64,000 nt of DNA from Salinivirga cyanobacteriivorans (GTDB lineage: Bacteria; Bacteroidota; Bacteroidia; Bacteroidales; Salinivirgaceae): the NCBI RefSeq assembly GCF_001443605.1, contig NZ_CP013118.1, positions 3,033,501 to 3,097,500 of the forward strand, written 5' to 3'. Position 1 is the stretch's first letter. Each line of letters begins with the position of its first letter. Of this stretch, positions 10,501 through 17,707 are shown one piece after another. The translations under genes and the position numbers were made by a program. A model generated the notes under the pieces. That model searched no databases. It was given only the letters and a program-made list of their open reading frames with translations, and was not told the DNA's origin.

Positions 10501-10957
10501 CAAACTTTCCTGAGTTATAGTAATATTCTGCAGTTGTTATGTGTGGGGCTGCAAAATTTGACACAGTAATTGCTATACCGTCCTGGTAATCAGATCCACC
10601 CTGGTTCCACAGGGTGTCTACAATAAGCTCATAAGCATCAGAAGAAGATGCTGTAGTGCCGTTCTGGTCAAGTATAGCATTCATGTAAGCTCTGTCGATG
10701 CCTGCTATATTGAGGATTACAGAACTTGGTCCTGCATCACCTACCGGCGTTGCATTGGTTAATGTGTAGGAGGTGCTGTTGTACCCTACAATGGTTATTT
10801 TAGTTGGAAATACATTTTCGCTTCCCCCGCTATTAAAGCTCGAGCCGTTTATGGTAAGCTCGCCAGTCTCAGTGTTGTATGCTGCATCTGTTATATCTTG
10901 GGCCGAAAGGGTATTCCAAAAAAGTAAACCGCTGATTATGAGTAGTAATGTTTTCAT
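4541..10957 (-). CDS. Giant T9SS-secreted Ig/PKD-like repeat protein with Omp28-like region
   Basis: A very large secreted protein of about 2140 residues. The start at 10957 gives a clean signal peptide (MKTLLLIISGLLFWNTLSAQ); an ATG seven codons upstream at 10978 is the alternative. The first two thirds are Ig/PKD-like repeats with recurring YCxNG/GSP, GxFSGPGI and YTYTDxNGC motifs. PKD-like units with WEFGDGST, a MAM-like segment (GFAFDDIWLGE) and an Omp28-like region starting VIVESFTNTG follow, the last lacking the CxxC of thioredoxins. The end (VYPNPAS, then GLYLIRL, then RRFIKLE) is a type A T9SS sorting domain, so export and surface anchoring by T9SS are expected. It is the last gene of the eight-gene minus-strand operon and may be its surface effector or adhesin; the ligand is unknown. 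Confidence 0.85.
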   Translation of the reverse strand: MKTLLLIISGLLFWNTLSAQDITDAAYNTETGELTINGSSFNSGGSENVFPTKITIVGYNSTSYTLTNATPVGDAGPSSVILNIAGIDRAYMNAILDQNGTTASSSDAYELIVDTLWNQGGSDYQDGIAITVSNFAAPHITTAEYYYNSGKFVFTCTNLASDLTSNNDINVSHFSIKGFNNNTYTLGTSTSDLEVTNSTSFTIYLEGDDKSGVDDVLDLEGTASSDGKTYNINATENWNDASTATDLDNTTPVTVYNVPLLSDATASETYICPGENITLNANPSGATGAYSYAWSSIPSGTYINNESISVSPTETTAYYVTVTDGTKTHTSNVVVSVNPLPELSSNRTPDPICSGTEFNYTPSSNQNVISFAWNRDDITGINEGASGSTGSISETLTNSTNSPVAVKYYYTLTSNAGCVNTDSISFDVNPNGQVNDNTDQTVCNGNSTSIISFSTNNSGGTTTYEWSNNNNSIGLASSGVSDIESFTAINNGTDPVTATIEVTPTFENGGVGCPAPAPKSFNINLNPSAQVDDITDKIVCHQEIVPEIAFSTSNTGGTTTYSWTSSTDVGFGTGDNGNIAEFNANNTNNSPRTATVTVYPEYTSNGVTCNSTTNTFNVTVNPNGQVNALTDQTLCDGEATSYINFSTNNTGGSTSYEWTNNTPAISLSPSGTDDINSFIIDIGNSTMESAKIKVTPKFTYNSKECAGEPDSLYINVNPSPDVSFIMPQSTYSNSAPADTINGATPYGGIFSGPGIIASDSTFHPSSAGDGIHTISYTYTNANGCSNTATNTVNVVPPGGSILNLESYYCDYADGDTIIGRPDVGGITTCIECGFQSETWLAPLNDTTAIIYPSVAPEGSLAIYFTYEQGGALFDVIRTTEIHKVNGIASFNGLKDSYCIDADTTQLSGYPTGGNFYGNGITNVNIFDPGIAGTGNDTVMYVYTLASTTCKDTATQITTVNDLPNPHFDAAPQYCENGSPVTLSGTPAGGAFTGPNLSGTNPVAFTPTSSIVGSNTINYSYTDVNGCSNTYSHTFDVTSVANIGIESIEPDYCINGDTVELRGEVAGSFTGNGDFTGNGISDDVADDGLANFIPADAGIGGPYNITFTYTDLNGCTSNHTETLLVRALPTVSINNLENLYCIGSPAEVITGVPQSSSGSFAYAGDPNDLNNYGDGTANFIPNHINDTGYITYTYTDDYGCTNSHSQNVTVAPLPTVYFESDSVFCPNGSPVELIGEPAGGMFSGPNITGTDTATFTPSTNLIGNNIITYTYTDANSCTNAFARDIQINALPLLSIESIAPSYCVNDDSVLVRGEVNGSVSGEGYFFGNGIYDADSLDGAAYFYPDSAGIGGPYQITYTYTDTNNCVAYLDPPANVQVRSLPTVSLSGLSDIYCEGSPASLITGIPNDNPGEFAYQGPALNLIDNGNGTADIRPDSATQAGIVSYAYTDNFGCQNTAFDTIKVSALPEVGFTTSSYCVTDTIFFYDTTLSEEGILSWSWVFDDIASGSNTSTEQNPNHYYETGGNKEIMLEVTTIDGCNNSLTKSIDLNSGPSIDFTWDNECAGTSSTQFINLSDDTTQVLWEFGDGSTSTEVNPNHNYSEINTYDVTLHVNSAFGCQDSLIKTLNIRPYVSNYPYLQDFESQQGGWNIDVNMQTSSWEFGAPEGVIINSAFSGTNSWCTNLKGSYYNNELSSITSPCFDFSNMDKPMIKMNIWSATQENMDGAVMQAKIVGKTDWFNIGGLNEVINWYNGVGLPGNPGGGYNVGSYGWTGIDTAWKEVRHKLDELAGKENVRFRISFGSDNSGNTDGFAFDDIWLGERSRQVIVESFTNTGSAGSASVNPEFNTLMAEKATDAIDIQYHTSFPGFDELNDQNPSDPSARSTYYGITDVPWAVVNGNIMHTSTTQVINNHQTLDEQALLDPLFKIELETIKTENQIEVNADIKSMQELTNYELTAQVLIIENEITEVTGENGETEFLSVLRKMLPNAGGTNLPQNWDAGQTEQISFSWQLENVYNPEKINAVVFIQDETTQEIYQGATDDSASSQNGIAHNLVSMKEEHGFIVYPNPASAEIMILLKNRLQSTGTINIYNTTGKLIGQKSVDPGVYKFPMNVNHMKPGLYLIRLIENQKIIDTRRFIKLE

Positions 10958-11010
10958 AGTAGCTGTTTTTTGTATCATAATGTATTGCAGACATTATGAA
11001 TGGTTTTTAG

Positions 11011-12201
11011 TTAATGCTGCTCCAGGTCTTTATCGACCTTAATTAATGTAATCATACTGTTTTCAGCATGAGATGTAGCTCCCGTAAATATGAAGCCTCC
11101 ATCTGAAGTTTGCGTCAGAAAGTTAGCCCATTCTGAGCCTGTACTTCCGTAAGTTTTTTCCATTATCAGGTTTCCCTGATCGCTGAGTATTATGAGGTAT
11201 ACATCATTACTTCCATTTCCATAGGAGTCGGTTTTTCCTGCTATGGTATAGTTTCCATCGGCTTGCTGCACAACAGAGTTGCCGGTTTCTGTTTCGGTGC
11301 CACCAAAGGCTTTGCTCCATTCAATGTCGTGAATATTAGTACTGGTTTTCACTACAAAAATGTCAGATTCTCCTGCACCAAAGCTATTGGTTGTGCCTGA
11401 GAAAATATATCCGTTGGTGGTTTTGAAGACGGCTTGCCCCAGATCATTTAATTCTCCGCCAAATGTACTACGGTCAATGGGCACTCCATTTTCATTCACT
11501 TCAAGGGCCAGCATGTTGGCCGAGGCCTGTCCGGGCTCTATGAAACTCTCACTGGTTCCAAAGAGCACATATCCACCATTGTGGCTATGGCATATTGCGT
11601 AAGCTTCATCCAGTTCTGAACCACCATACGTTTTTGACCAGAGGCTGTCGCCTGTAGCTGATATTTTAAGGAGAAAGATGTCGTGCTGCCCGGCTGCATT
11701 TGTGTAGCCAGCTAGCATATAGCCTCCGTCGCTGGTTCCGATCACATCTTTAATTTGTTCATTATTACTGCTTCCGTAGTTTCTTTCCCAAAGAACATTT
11801 CCGGTGCCGGAAACTTTAGCGGCCAGCGCGTTGGTTTTATTACTTCCTATAAGGGTGGTGGTGCCGGCAACTAATACGGATTGATCATCTGACAGGCTAA
11901 ATGAAAAGGCATAGTCGTTTAAAGAATCACCTAATGTAACATGCCAGGCTATATCACCTGTACTGTTCGTTTTTAACAGATACATATCACTTAGTTCATT
12001 TTCATCGGCCATGGAACCGGCTAATAAATATCCTCCATCTTGTGTTTGTAGTACTTTGTGGCCTTCATCCAGGAATGAACCACCATAAAGCCGCATGAAT
12101 GAATCTTTATCGGCTGTATTGCCGGTATCATTTGTTTCACAACCCAAGACGATGAGTAAAATGAATAATAGCGTGAATATTTTTTGCATGCGGTTAATCA
12201 T
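11011..12201 (-). CDS. Lipoprotein with beta-propeller-like repeats
   Basis: A 396-residue predicted lipoprotein: a short hydrophobic leader ends in a lipobox (IVLGC, lipidated Cys at residue 21), followed by a Thr/Asp-rich spacer. The body consists of about six to seven repeats of roughly 50 residues with the core DGGYxLAG(T/S) and WxxxxGGS, typical of propeller-like repeat proteins of Bacteroidota. The ATG at 12201 overlaps the stop of the upstream gene (ATGA, 4 nt), indicating translational coupling; an ATG at 12189 would also leave the signal intact. The protein probably sits on the outer membrane beside the barrel protein encoded just upstream. Function unknown. Confidence 0.8.
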   Translation of the reverse strand: MINRMQKIFTLLFILLIVLGCETNDTGNTADKDSFMRLYGGSFLDEGHKVLQTQDGGYLLAGSMADENELSDMYLLKTNSTGDIAWHVTLGDSLNDYAFSFSLSDDQSVLVAGTTTLIGSNKTNALAAKVSGTGNVLWERNYGSSNNEQIKDVIGTSDGGYMLAGYTNAAGQHDIFLLKISATGDSLWSKTYGGSELDEAYAICHSHNGGYVLFGTSESFIEPGQASANMLALEVNENGVPIDRSTFGGELNDLGQAVFKTTNGYIFSGTTNSFGAGESDIFVVKTSTNIHDIEWSKAFGGTETETGNSVVQQADGNYTIAGKTDSYGNGSNDVYLIILSDQGNLIMEKTYGSTGSEWANFLTQTSDGGFIFTGATSHAENSMITLIKVDKDLEQH

Positions 12202-13262
12202 TTTTTTCTTTTTGGTTTATAAAGCATATACATATAGCCTACACTAATGGCATAGTTGTTCAGCCTACGGTCGTCATCAATGTAGTAGTAAATGTAATTC
12301 AGTTCTGCATTGCTGTATCTTTTATCTTCATTGACCTGATTCATTAAACCGTGGTAGTAGCGGCCCGAAAGGAAGAAATATCCCCGGGGTATTTTGTATT
12401 TCAGACCAATTTCGGCAAATAATGAAATATTGAATTTTTGCCGCATGTCGGTTAATTCGATATCAGTTCCTGAAACAGGTTGCTGTGTGTTTTGCGCGTA
12501 GGTTCTTTCCGGTGTTGCTGTTGCATTAATCAGGTACTCTGCAGAGAGTCCCAAACTGATAAATGGGTGCCATTGTTTTATTGGATAAACGAATGATCCT
12601 GAAATGGGAAGAAAAATTTGATCCTGGTTTTCAGTAATGGTTAATTTACTGAAGTCAAGTGATTCCTCTGTATACCGGAAGGTGTGCCTTAAAAACCCGG
12701 GTTCTGCATTTAGTTCAATGTTTTTATATACAGGTTTGCTAAATTTTAAACCAAATTGGAAGCCGGGCGCATGATGTTCGTATGTGGTTTTGCTTGTGCT
12801 GCTGATTGTATAAGGTTTTATAACCGCGATATTGGAGAAATTGATACCTCCATAAACGCCAAGCGATAAATAGGGGAGGGTTTCGAATTTTTTATAAAGG
12901 CTTAAAAATTCAGCTGGTTCGTTGTTTTTATTGGGCACATATTCCGGATTAAACCTAAGGAACTCGAGCATTTTTTGAGATGCCTGGTTCAGGTCCTGGT
13001 TAAACAAATGCGCATTGATAACGAGTTTGTAGGCCCGTATTTTTTCTTCTCTTGTGAAGCCTCTGTCAATACAACCAGCCAGCATTTCAGGTATATTTTC
13101 TATTCTGCCTTCGTCATATGCTTGTTCTGCTGCTTTAAGCTTTTGGGTGCACTGCTGCTGCCCAAACACATCAACTGAAAGGGTTATAAAGATGAGCATC
13201 AACATTACAACAGGCATGTAAAACCTTGATATTGTACTGGTATTTTTATTTTGTGCTGCCAT
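12198..13262 (-). CDS. Outer-membrane beta-barrel protein with N-terminal helical segment
   Basis: A 354-residue exported protein: an N-terminal hydrophobic segment ending near VDVFGQQ acts as signal peptide. Residues about 37-110 are helical and TPR-like, with a Cys pair (QQCTQ and AGCIDRG). From about residue 130 alternating aromatic strands form a PorT/OmpX-like barrel (LSLGVYGGINFSNI at its start, an aromatic-rich strand near the end). This layout is common next to Bacteroidota nSTAND/WD40 genes. It lies 6 nt downstream of the nSTAND gene and overlaps the lipoprotein gene, so it belongs to the operon and probably forms the envelope part of the system. Specific role not known. Confidence 0.78.
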   Translation of the reverse strand: MAAQNKNTSTISRFYMPVVMLMLIFITLSVDVFGQQQCTQKLKAAEQAYDEGRIENIPEMLAGCIDRGFTREEKIRAYKLVINAHLFNQDLNQASQKMLEFLRFNPEYVPNKNNEPAEFLSLYKKFETLPYLSLGVYGGINFSNIAVIKPYTISSTSKTTYEHHAPGFQFGLKFSKPVYKNIELNAEPGFLRHTFRYTEESLDFSKLTITENQDQIFLPISGSFVYPIKQWHPFISLGLSAEYLINATATPERTYAQNTQQPVSGTDIELTDMRQKFNISLFAEIGLKYKIPRGYFFLSGRYYHGLMNQVNEDKRYSNAELNYIYYYIDDDRRLNNYAISVGYMYMLYKPKRKK

Positions 13263-13268
13263 GCTGAT

Positions 13269-16200
13269 TTATTGTTTATAGTGTTCAATAGTATTGATAT
13301 ACGGGATATCTTTTCCAACATAGGTTTCCCACTCTTTTTTTGTCATTTTACGCTGTATGCGTGGCAATAGTTTGTTGGCCATTATTTTACAATCCAGGTC
13401 CCAGCGTTTAATATTTGAATCGACATAGGATGTAAACAGTTCATTGCTTTTGTCATTAAAGGTAAGCGCCATACCCCAGCTGCTATAATCTCTTATTACC
13501 AGAGGTGTTTTATCGAAATTTTGAGTTTGGTAAATACGGGCTGTCCCGTCAAAAGCCACAGAAGCCAGATATTTGTCGTTGTGACTAAAAGTTATATCGT
13601 TTATTCTGGCATTATGAGCATTGAGCTCTTTAATGAGCGCTGAATTATGTAATTTGAATATGGCAATTGACCCATTTTTTGCACCAAGAGCGAGCAGGCT
13701 GTCGTTGTTACTTATTGCTCCGGCATAAAAAGTGTTTAGACCGGTATAAAAGATGTCTTTTTGGTAATTTGTCAAATCCATTAAAACTGCAGCAGGCTGA
13801 TTGGTAAGGTATAACATACGTTTCATTTGGTTTGCCACTTTCAGGTCCCAGATTTGGGCATTCTCACGCACTTTTTTTTGTTCGCCGTTGTATATGTCAT
13901 TGATAATTATTGTACTGTCGGTGCTTGATGATATTAGTGTATGGTTGTCTGCAAAAGCCAATGCGGTAATGATATTTTTATGACGGTATAAAATGGAATC
14001 TTCCTGGTTGCTCAGGTTGATAAGTTTAACTTCAAAATTATCGTCGGCAATGGCCATGAATTGCCCATTTGGGCTAAAAGCCACATCTCTTATAATTTCA
14101 CCATTAGCATACATCGTTTCGTTACCTTTGAGACTGTCTTGAAGGTTCCATTGAAGTATTTCACCATCGCTGCCAGCACTAAAAAGTGTGTGTTGGTCTT
14201 CTGGCTGGAATTTTAGAGCTCTTACAGCATCTTTATGGCCTCTGAAGGTATTATATTCGGGGTTATTTTTAGCTTTTATGGCATAATACAAACCGTCATA
14301 AATATCCGGGTTAAACTGGTCGCCGCCATATTCTCTGTTGAATTGGTAGGCTTGATATGCCAATAGTGCTTTGAGGTCTTTTTTCTCTTCCATTTGTGCT
14401 GATTTAACAGCCATCGAGCGAGCAATAGAGAGCATACGAAGTTCTTTGGTTCGCTCTTGTGCCTGTTCGGCTTTGTTTTTTTCTACGAGTGCTTCTTTCG
14501 ACTTTTTGTCTGCAATCTGTCGTTGTTTTTGCGCTTCCTGAGTTTGTTTAGTAGCAATTTCTTTTTGCCTGGTTGCTTCTTTAAGGTTTGCTTCTGCTAT
14601 CTTGCGTTGTATCTCTGCAATTTTAGTTTGCTCGCGTGCTTCTTTTTCGCTTTTTAAAGCAATTTCGCGTTGTTCCTCAGCTTTCTGTTCATTTTTTAAG
14701 GCAAGTTCTTTTTGTGTTTCAGCTTCTTTGCGCTGTTTTTCAGCCTCCTCTTTTTGCTGCTCGGCAATAATGCGCTGTTTGTTCGATTCGGCCTGCATGG
14801 TGATAGCATACACCATAAAACCCAGTGAAATAATAGCCGCCGAACCAAGCACTATGGCGAATATGCGTGATCGTCTAAGGGCTTTCTTCTGCAGGCGGAT
14901 TTTGTTTTCTTCTTCGGCAAGGTGCGCTTTTTCACTGGTTTCGAGGTAAACCATAGCCCGCTCGAATGCCGGCGAAAAGCGCTTGGCCCACGTTAGGGTG
15001 GGTTGTTTCTCTTTACGCCAATTAAGGGCCAGCTGTAAATCAGGCGGACGCCACAGTCCTATTTTTCCCTCCTGGTACATGGCAGCTGCTTCCGAAAGCC
15101 TCATGTACATTTGAATGGCCATGGCTTCTTCATCCACCCAGACTTTTAGTTTATCCCAAATGCGCATTAAGCTTTCATGAGAAATATCGATGATCGAGGC
15201 TGAATTAAGCGATTTATCTGCCGAGGTCAGGAATGAGCGTCCTGAAGCTCTGAAATGTTCAATAATTTTTATCACTGTTGCTTCATCGCTATTGGCAATG
15301 GAGGCTATTTCTTCTACACTGGAGGGGTGTCGTATTCCCCTGTTGTCATTTCCTCTTTCAGTTAAGGTTTTGAACATGTTTTCACAAATCACCTTTTCAT
15401 CTGGCGACAGCTCATTAAAGGCCTCGTTGGCATGATTGGAAAGAGCTTTTTCCATACGGCCAATAGAATCGTAATGCACTACATCCAGTTCCTCTTTTCC
15501 TCCGGAATGTTTCATCCAGAAATCCCAGGTACGCATTAGCGCATGCTGAAGAATTGGGAGTTGGTCGGGGTTGTCGCCAAGGTCGTTCAGCAGCTCATTC
15601 ACGAGTTTTTCTGAAATTTTTCCGCCACCTACAGCTATCGGCCCTTTAATAGCCAGCCTGAAATTATCCCTGTTCATTTGCGGGATAAGGTAATGGCTGG
15701 TATTAATCATGTCTGTAAGTTCCTGGTATTGTGCGCATTCACCAATAAAATCTGAGCGCATCGTCATTACTACATAAATGGGTACATCTGATTGTTTTAT
15801 GGCGTTCATTATTAGCCTAACATATGCAAATGACTCATTTACGGCATTTTCATTTCCGAATTTTTTTCTAAATCTGAAAAGCTCTTCAAACTGATCAGCC
15901 AGTATAAGGTAGTTCTGATCATCCTGGCTCCGGGTTTGTTTTATTGCTTCAACCAACCCGTTTGAGCTGCTTTCCAATATGGCTCTTATGAGCTTGGGAT
16001 TGTAGCCGTTGTCTGAATTATCTTCGTCAGACCGGGCGGCAATTTCTTTGGCCAAATTGCCAATAGGGTCGTTGCCCGGGCGTGATAAAATAATTTTCCA
16101 TTTTGAGCCTGCTTCGGTGATGAAGCCTCCGTATAAAATAGGTACAACCCCGCAATACATAAGCGAAGATTTCCCACTTCCGGAAGATCCCACAACCGCT

Positions 16201-16343
16201 ACAAATCTGTTTTGCGATAAATTGCTCAATACTTCCTCACTTTGACCTTCGCGTCCAAAGAAAAGATGACTCTCAGACGTGGTAAATGGCCTTAGCCCCG
16301 GAAAGGGATTGAACATTTTGTTGTTGTTGGAATTAGAACTCAT
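13269..16343 (-). CDS. nSTAND1-type NTPase with transmembrane helix, coiled coil and WD40 propeller
   Basis: A 1024-residue signalling NTPase. Domains in order: entry motif NPFPGLRPF; Walker A GSSGSGKSS near residue 55; Walker B-like LILADQFEELF near 165; a winged-helix region to about 400; one membrane helix (IFAIVLGSAAIISLGF) near 495-515; a long Lys/Glu/Gln-rich coiled coil of about 120 residues; then WD40 repeats (FRGHKDAVRALKF, HNARINDITFSHNDKYLASV) to the end. STAND proteins are ATP-driven switches that oligomerise on a signal; the propeller is the usual sensor or scaffold. The start is 3 nt from the stop of the TIR-like gene, so the two are surely co-expressed and likely partners. Confidence 0.88.
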   Translation of the reverse strand: MSSNSNNNKMFNPFPGLRPFTTSESHLFFGREGQSEEVLSNLSQNRFVAVVGSSGSGKSSLMYCGVVPILYGGFITEAGSKWKIILSRPGNDPIGNLAKEIAARSDEDNSDNGYNPKLIRAILESSSNGLVEAIKQTRSQDDQNYLILADQFEELFRFRKKFGNENAVNESFAYVRLIMNAIKQSDVPIYVVMTMRSDFIGECAQYQELTDMINTSHYLIPQMNRDNFRLAIKGPIAVGGGKISEKLVNELLNDLGDNPDQLPILQHALMRTWDFWMKHSGGKEELDVVHYDSIGRMEKALSNHANEAFNELSPDEKVICENMFKTLTERGNDNRGIRHPSSVEEIASIANSDEATVIKIIEHFRASGRSFLTSADKSLNSASIIDISHESLMRIWDKLKVWVDEEAMAIQMYMRLSEAAAMYQEGKIGLWRPPDLQLALNWRKEKQPTLTWAKRFSPAFERAMVYLETSEKAHLAEEENKIRLQKKALRRSRIFAIVLGSAAIISLGFMVYAITMQAESNKQRIIAEQQKEEAEKQRKEAETQKELALKNEQKAEEQREIALKSEKEAREQTKIAEIQRKIAEANLKEATRQKEIATKQTQEAQKQRQIADKKSKEALVEKNKAEQAQERTKELRMLSIARSMAVKSAQMEEKKDLKALLAYQAYQFNREYGGDQFNPDIYDGLYYAIKAKNNPEYNTFRGHKDAVRALKFQPEDQHTLFSAGSDGEILQWNLQDSLKGNETMYANGEIIRDVAFSPNGQFMAIADDNFEVKLINLSNQEDSILYRHKNIITALAFADNHTLISSSTDSTIIINDIYNGEQKKVRENAQIWDLKVANQMKRMLYLTNQPAAVLMDLTNYQKDIFYTGLNTFYAGAISNNDSLLALGAKNGSIAIFKLHNSALIKELNAHNARINDITFSHNDKYLASVAFDGTARIYQTQNFDKTPLVIRDYSSWGMALTFNDKSNELFTSYVDSNIKRWDLDCKIMANKLLPRIQRKMTKKEWETYVGKDIPYINTIEHYKQ

Positions 16344-16346
16344 ATG

Positions 16347-17696
16347 CTATAATTCAGTGTTGCTAATCAAATCATTGGCTAAAGCATCAAGTGCTTGTTT
16401 GTTATTTTCTACAATCTTAAATTCTTTTTTAAGTGAGGTATCCGGTTTGTCGCCTGGTTGCACAAGTAAAATTCTGTTTGCAATTGGTTTATTCCTACCC
16501 AGGCCCGTGGCTTTTATTATATCTTTTTTCTTGCTTTCGAGCCAGTCAGGATGGTCTTTGTTGAATAGCAATATTACACTATCGCAAATAATCAGACTTT
16601 GCCAGTGATGAAACAGAAGCTCCTTTTTGTCCTCTGCCATTAGCGGATCAATGAGGTTCAGATCTTTTAGGTTAAATTGTTGTTTTAAAGTTGCTGTATC
16701 TTTTTCCTGACCTTGATGGTAAATGAAGTAAACTTTATGTTGTTTGCTTTCATCTGTGTGGATTGATTTCGCTTTCTTTTTTACTCTGTGTAATAAGATA
16801 TCTTTAAAAGTTTCTATAGGCATTTGTACTATTTCTGCCCCTTGCAAAGCCGCATTGTCTCTTTTAAGTTTTTCTATCAGTAAGCGTTGGTTTTCATCCT
16901 TAATGAGCAAGTCTTCAGGAATCCAGATTAGGCGGTTTGTTTTTTTATTTTTTTGACAGAAATTGGAAGCTATGTTGTTTTGTAGGGTTATGATGTCGTG
17001 GCCATTAGCTTTTTGGGCTTTTTCGCCACCAACAATATGAACAATAATGTCGGCCTGGGTACATGCTTCCTCAAATTGCGCTTCGATATTGTTTTTCAAG
17101 CCGTCTGGAAAAGGTGAGATTACCCTGAAACCATTATGTTGTAATTCTCGAATTATAGAATCCCTGGCGTCTTGCAGATCTGGACCGGTTTCGGCTATCA
17201 GTATCTTTTTGTCTATGGCTGGTTTTGTATAGCAATCGGGACAAATGGTCATTGAGAAATCTACCAGCTTTAACCAGAAAGATTTTTCTGAAACGTAATC
17301 ATCTTGATTATTAAGATCAACCTTGCCAAATGGGTTTTCCAGGTCAAAGTTGTAAACACTACTGTTTAGATCCTTATTTTCTAATATTTCAGGTTTGTCG
17401 GTAAAATTTAGTTGATAAACGCTTGTTTCCGGGTCATTGGCTTTTTTGTAAAACAGGTCAAGTTCTTCACGCACGCCTTTGTCCTCGAAATAGTCGGATG
17501 AAACGACCATTAAAATTATGTTTGCCTTATTGATAAACGGAGTTTTGTTTTGATCAAAACTGGTAGCAATTTCAACCGGTTTACCCATATAGTTTTCTAT
17601 CAGTAAACGGATTGTATTGGAGAACTTTCTAATCCAGTTTTCAGAAACCAATTCACTGTGGGTGGCGCAACTCACAAATATTTTTTGTGATTCCAT
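16347..17696 (-). CDS. Triple TIR-like domain protein
   Basis: A 449-residue soluble protein with three Rossmann-like modules. Residues 1-130 are TIR-like: KIFVSCATHSE strand, an IILMVVSSDYF strand and then REELDLF, whose E78 falls where TIR NADases carry the catalytic Glu. Residues about 160-310 form a second module (ILIAETGPDLQDARDSI, ADIIVHIVGG, RLIWIPEDL), the type often labelled DUF4062 or TIR-like. Residues 325-430 form a third (KVYFIYHQGQEKD, CDSVILLFN, IKATGLGRNKPIANRI). The same three-module arrangement is familiar beside nSTAND NTPases in predicted conflict or signalling loci. The genes on either side are 3 and 11 nt away. NAD cleavage is possible but not shown. Confidence 0.75.
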   Translation of the reverse strand: MESQKIFVSCATHSELVSENWIRKFSNTIRLLIENYMGKPVEIATSFDQNKTPFINKANIILMVVSSDYFEDKGVREELDLFYKKANDPETSVYQLNFTDKPEILENKDLNSSVYNFDLENPFGKVDLNNQDDYVSEKSFWLKLVDFSMTICPDCYTKPAIDKKILIAETGPDLQDARDSIIRELQHNGFRVISPFPDGLKNNIEAQFEEACTQADIIVHIVGGEKAQKANGHDIITLQNNIASNFCQKNKKTNRLIWIPEDLLIKDENQRLLIEKLKRDNAALQGAEIVQMPIETFKDILLHRVKKKAKSIHTDESKQHKVYFIYHQGQEKDTATLKQQFNLKDLNLIDPLMAEDKKELLFHHWQSLIICDSVILLFNKDHPDWLESKKKDIIKATGLGRNKPIANRILLVQPGDKPDTSLKKEFKIVENNKQALDALANDLISNTEL

Positions 17697-17707
17697 AATT
17701 TGTTGTT

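Noticed and set aside
14457-14949. Plus-strand frames rich in Ser, Phe, Leu and Cys inside the nSTAND gene
   Set aside because: They are the reverse reading of the Lys/Glu/Gln coiled-coil repeats, not real membrane or Cys-rich proteins.
16347-17696. Calling the TIR-nSTAND pair a proven antiphage system
   Set aside because: Architecture is only suggestive; phosphatase, carrier and surface genes in the same operon fit other signalling roles equally well.
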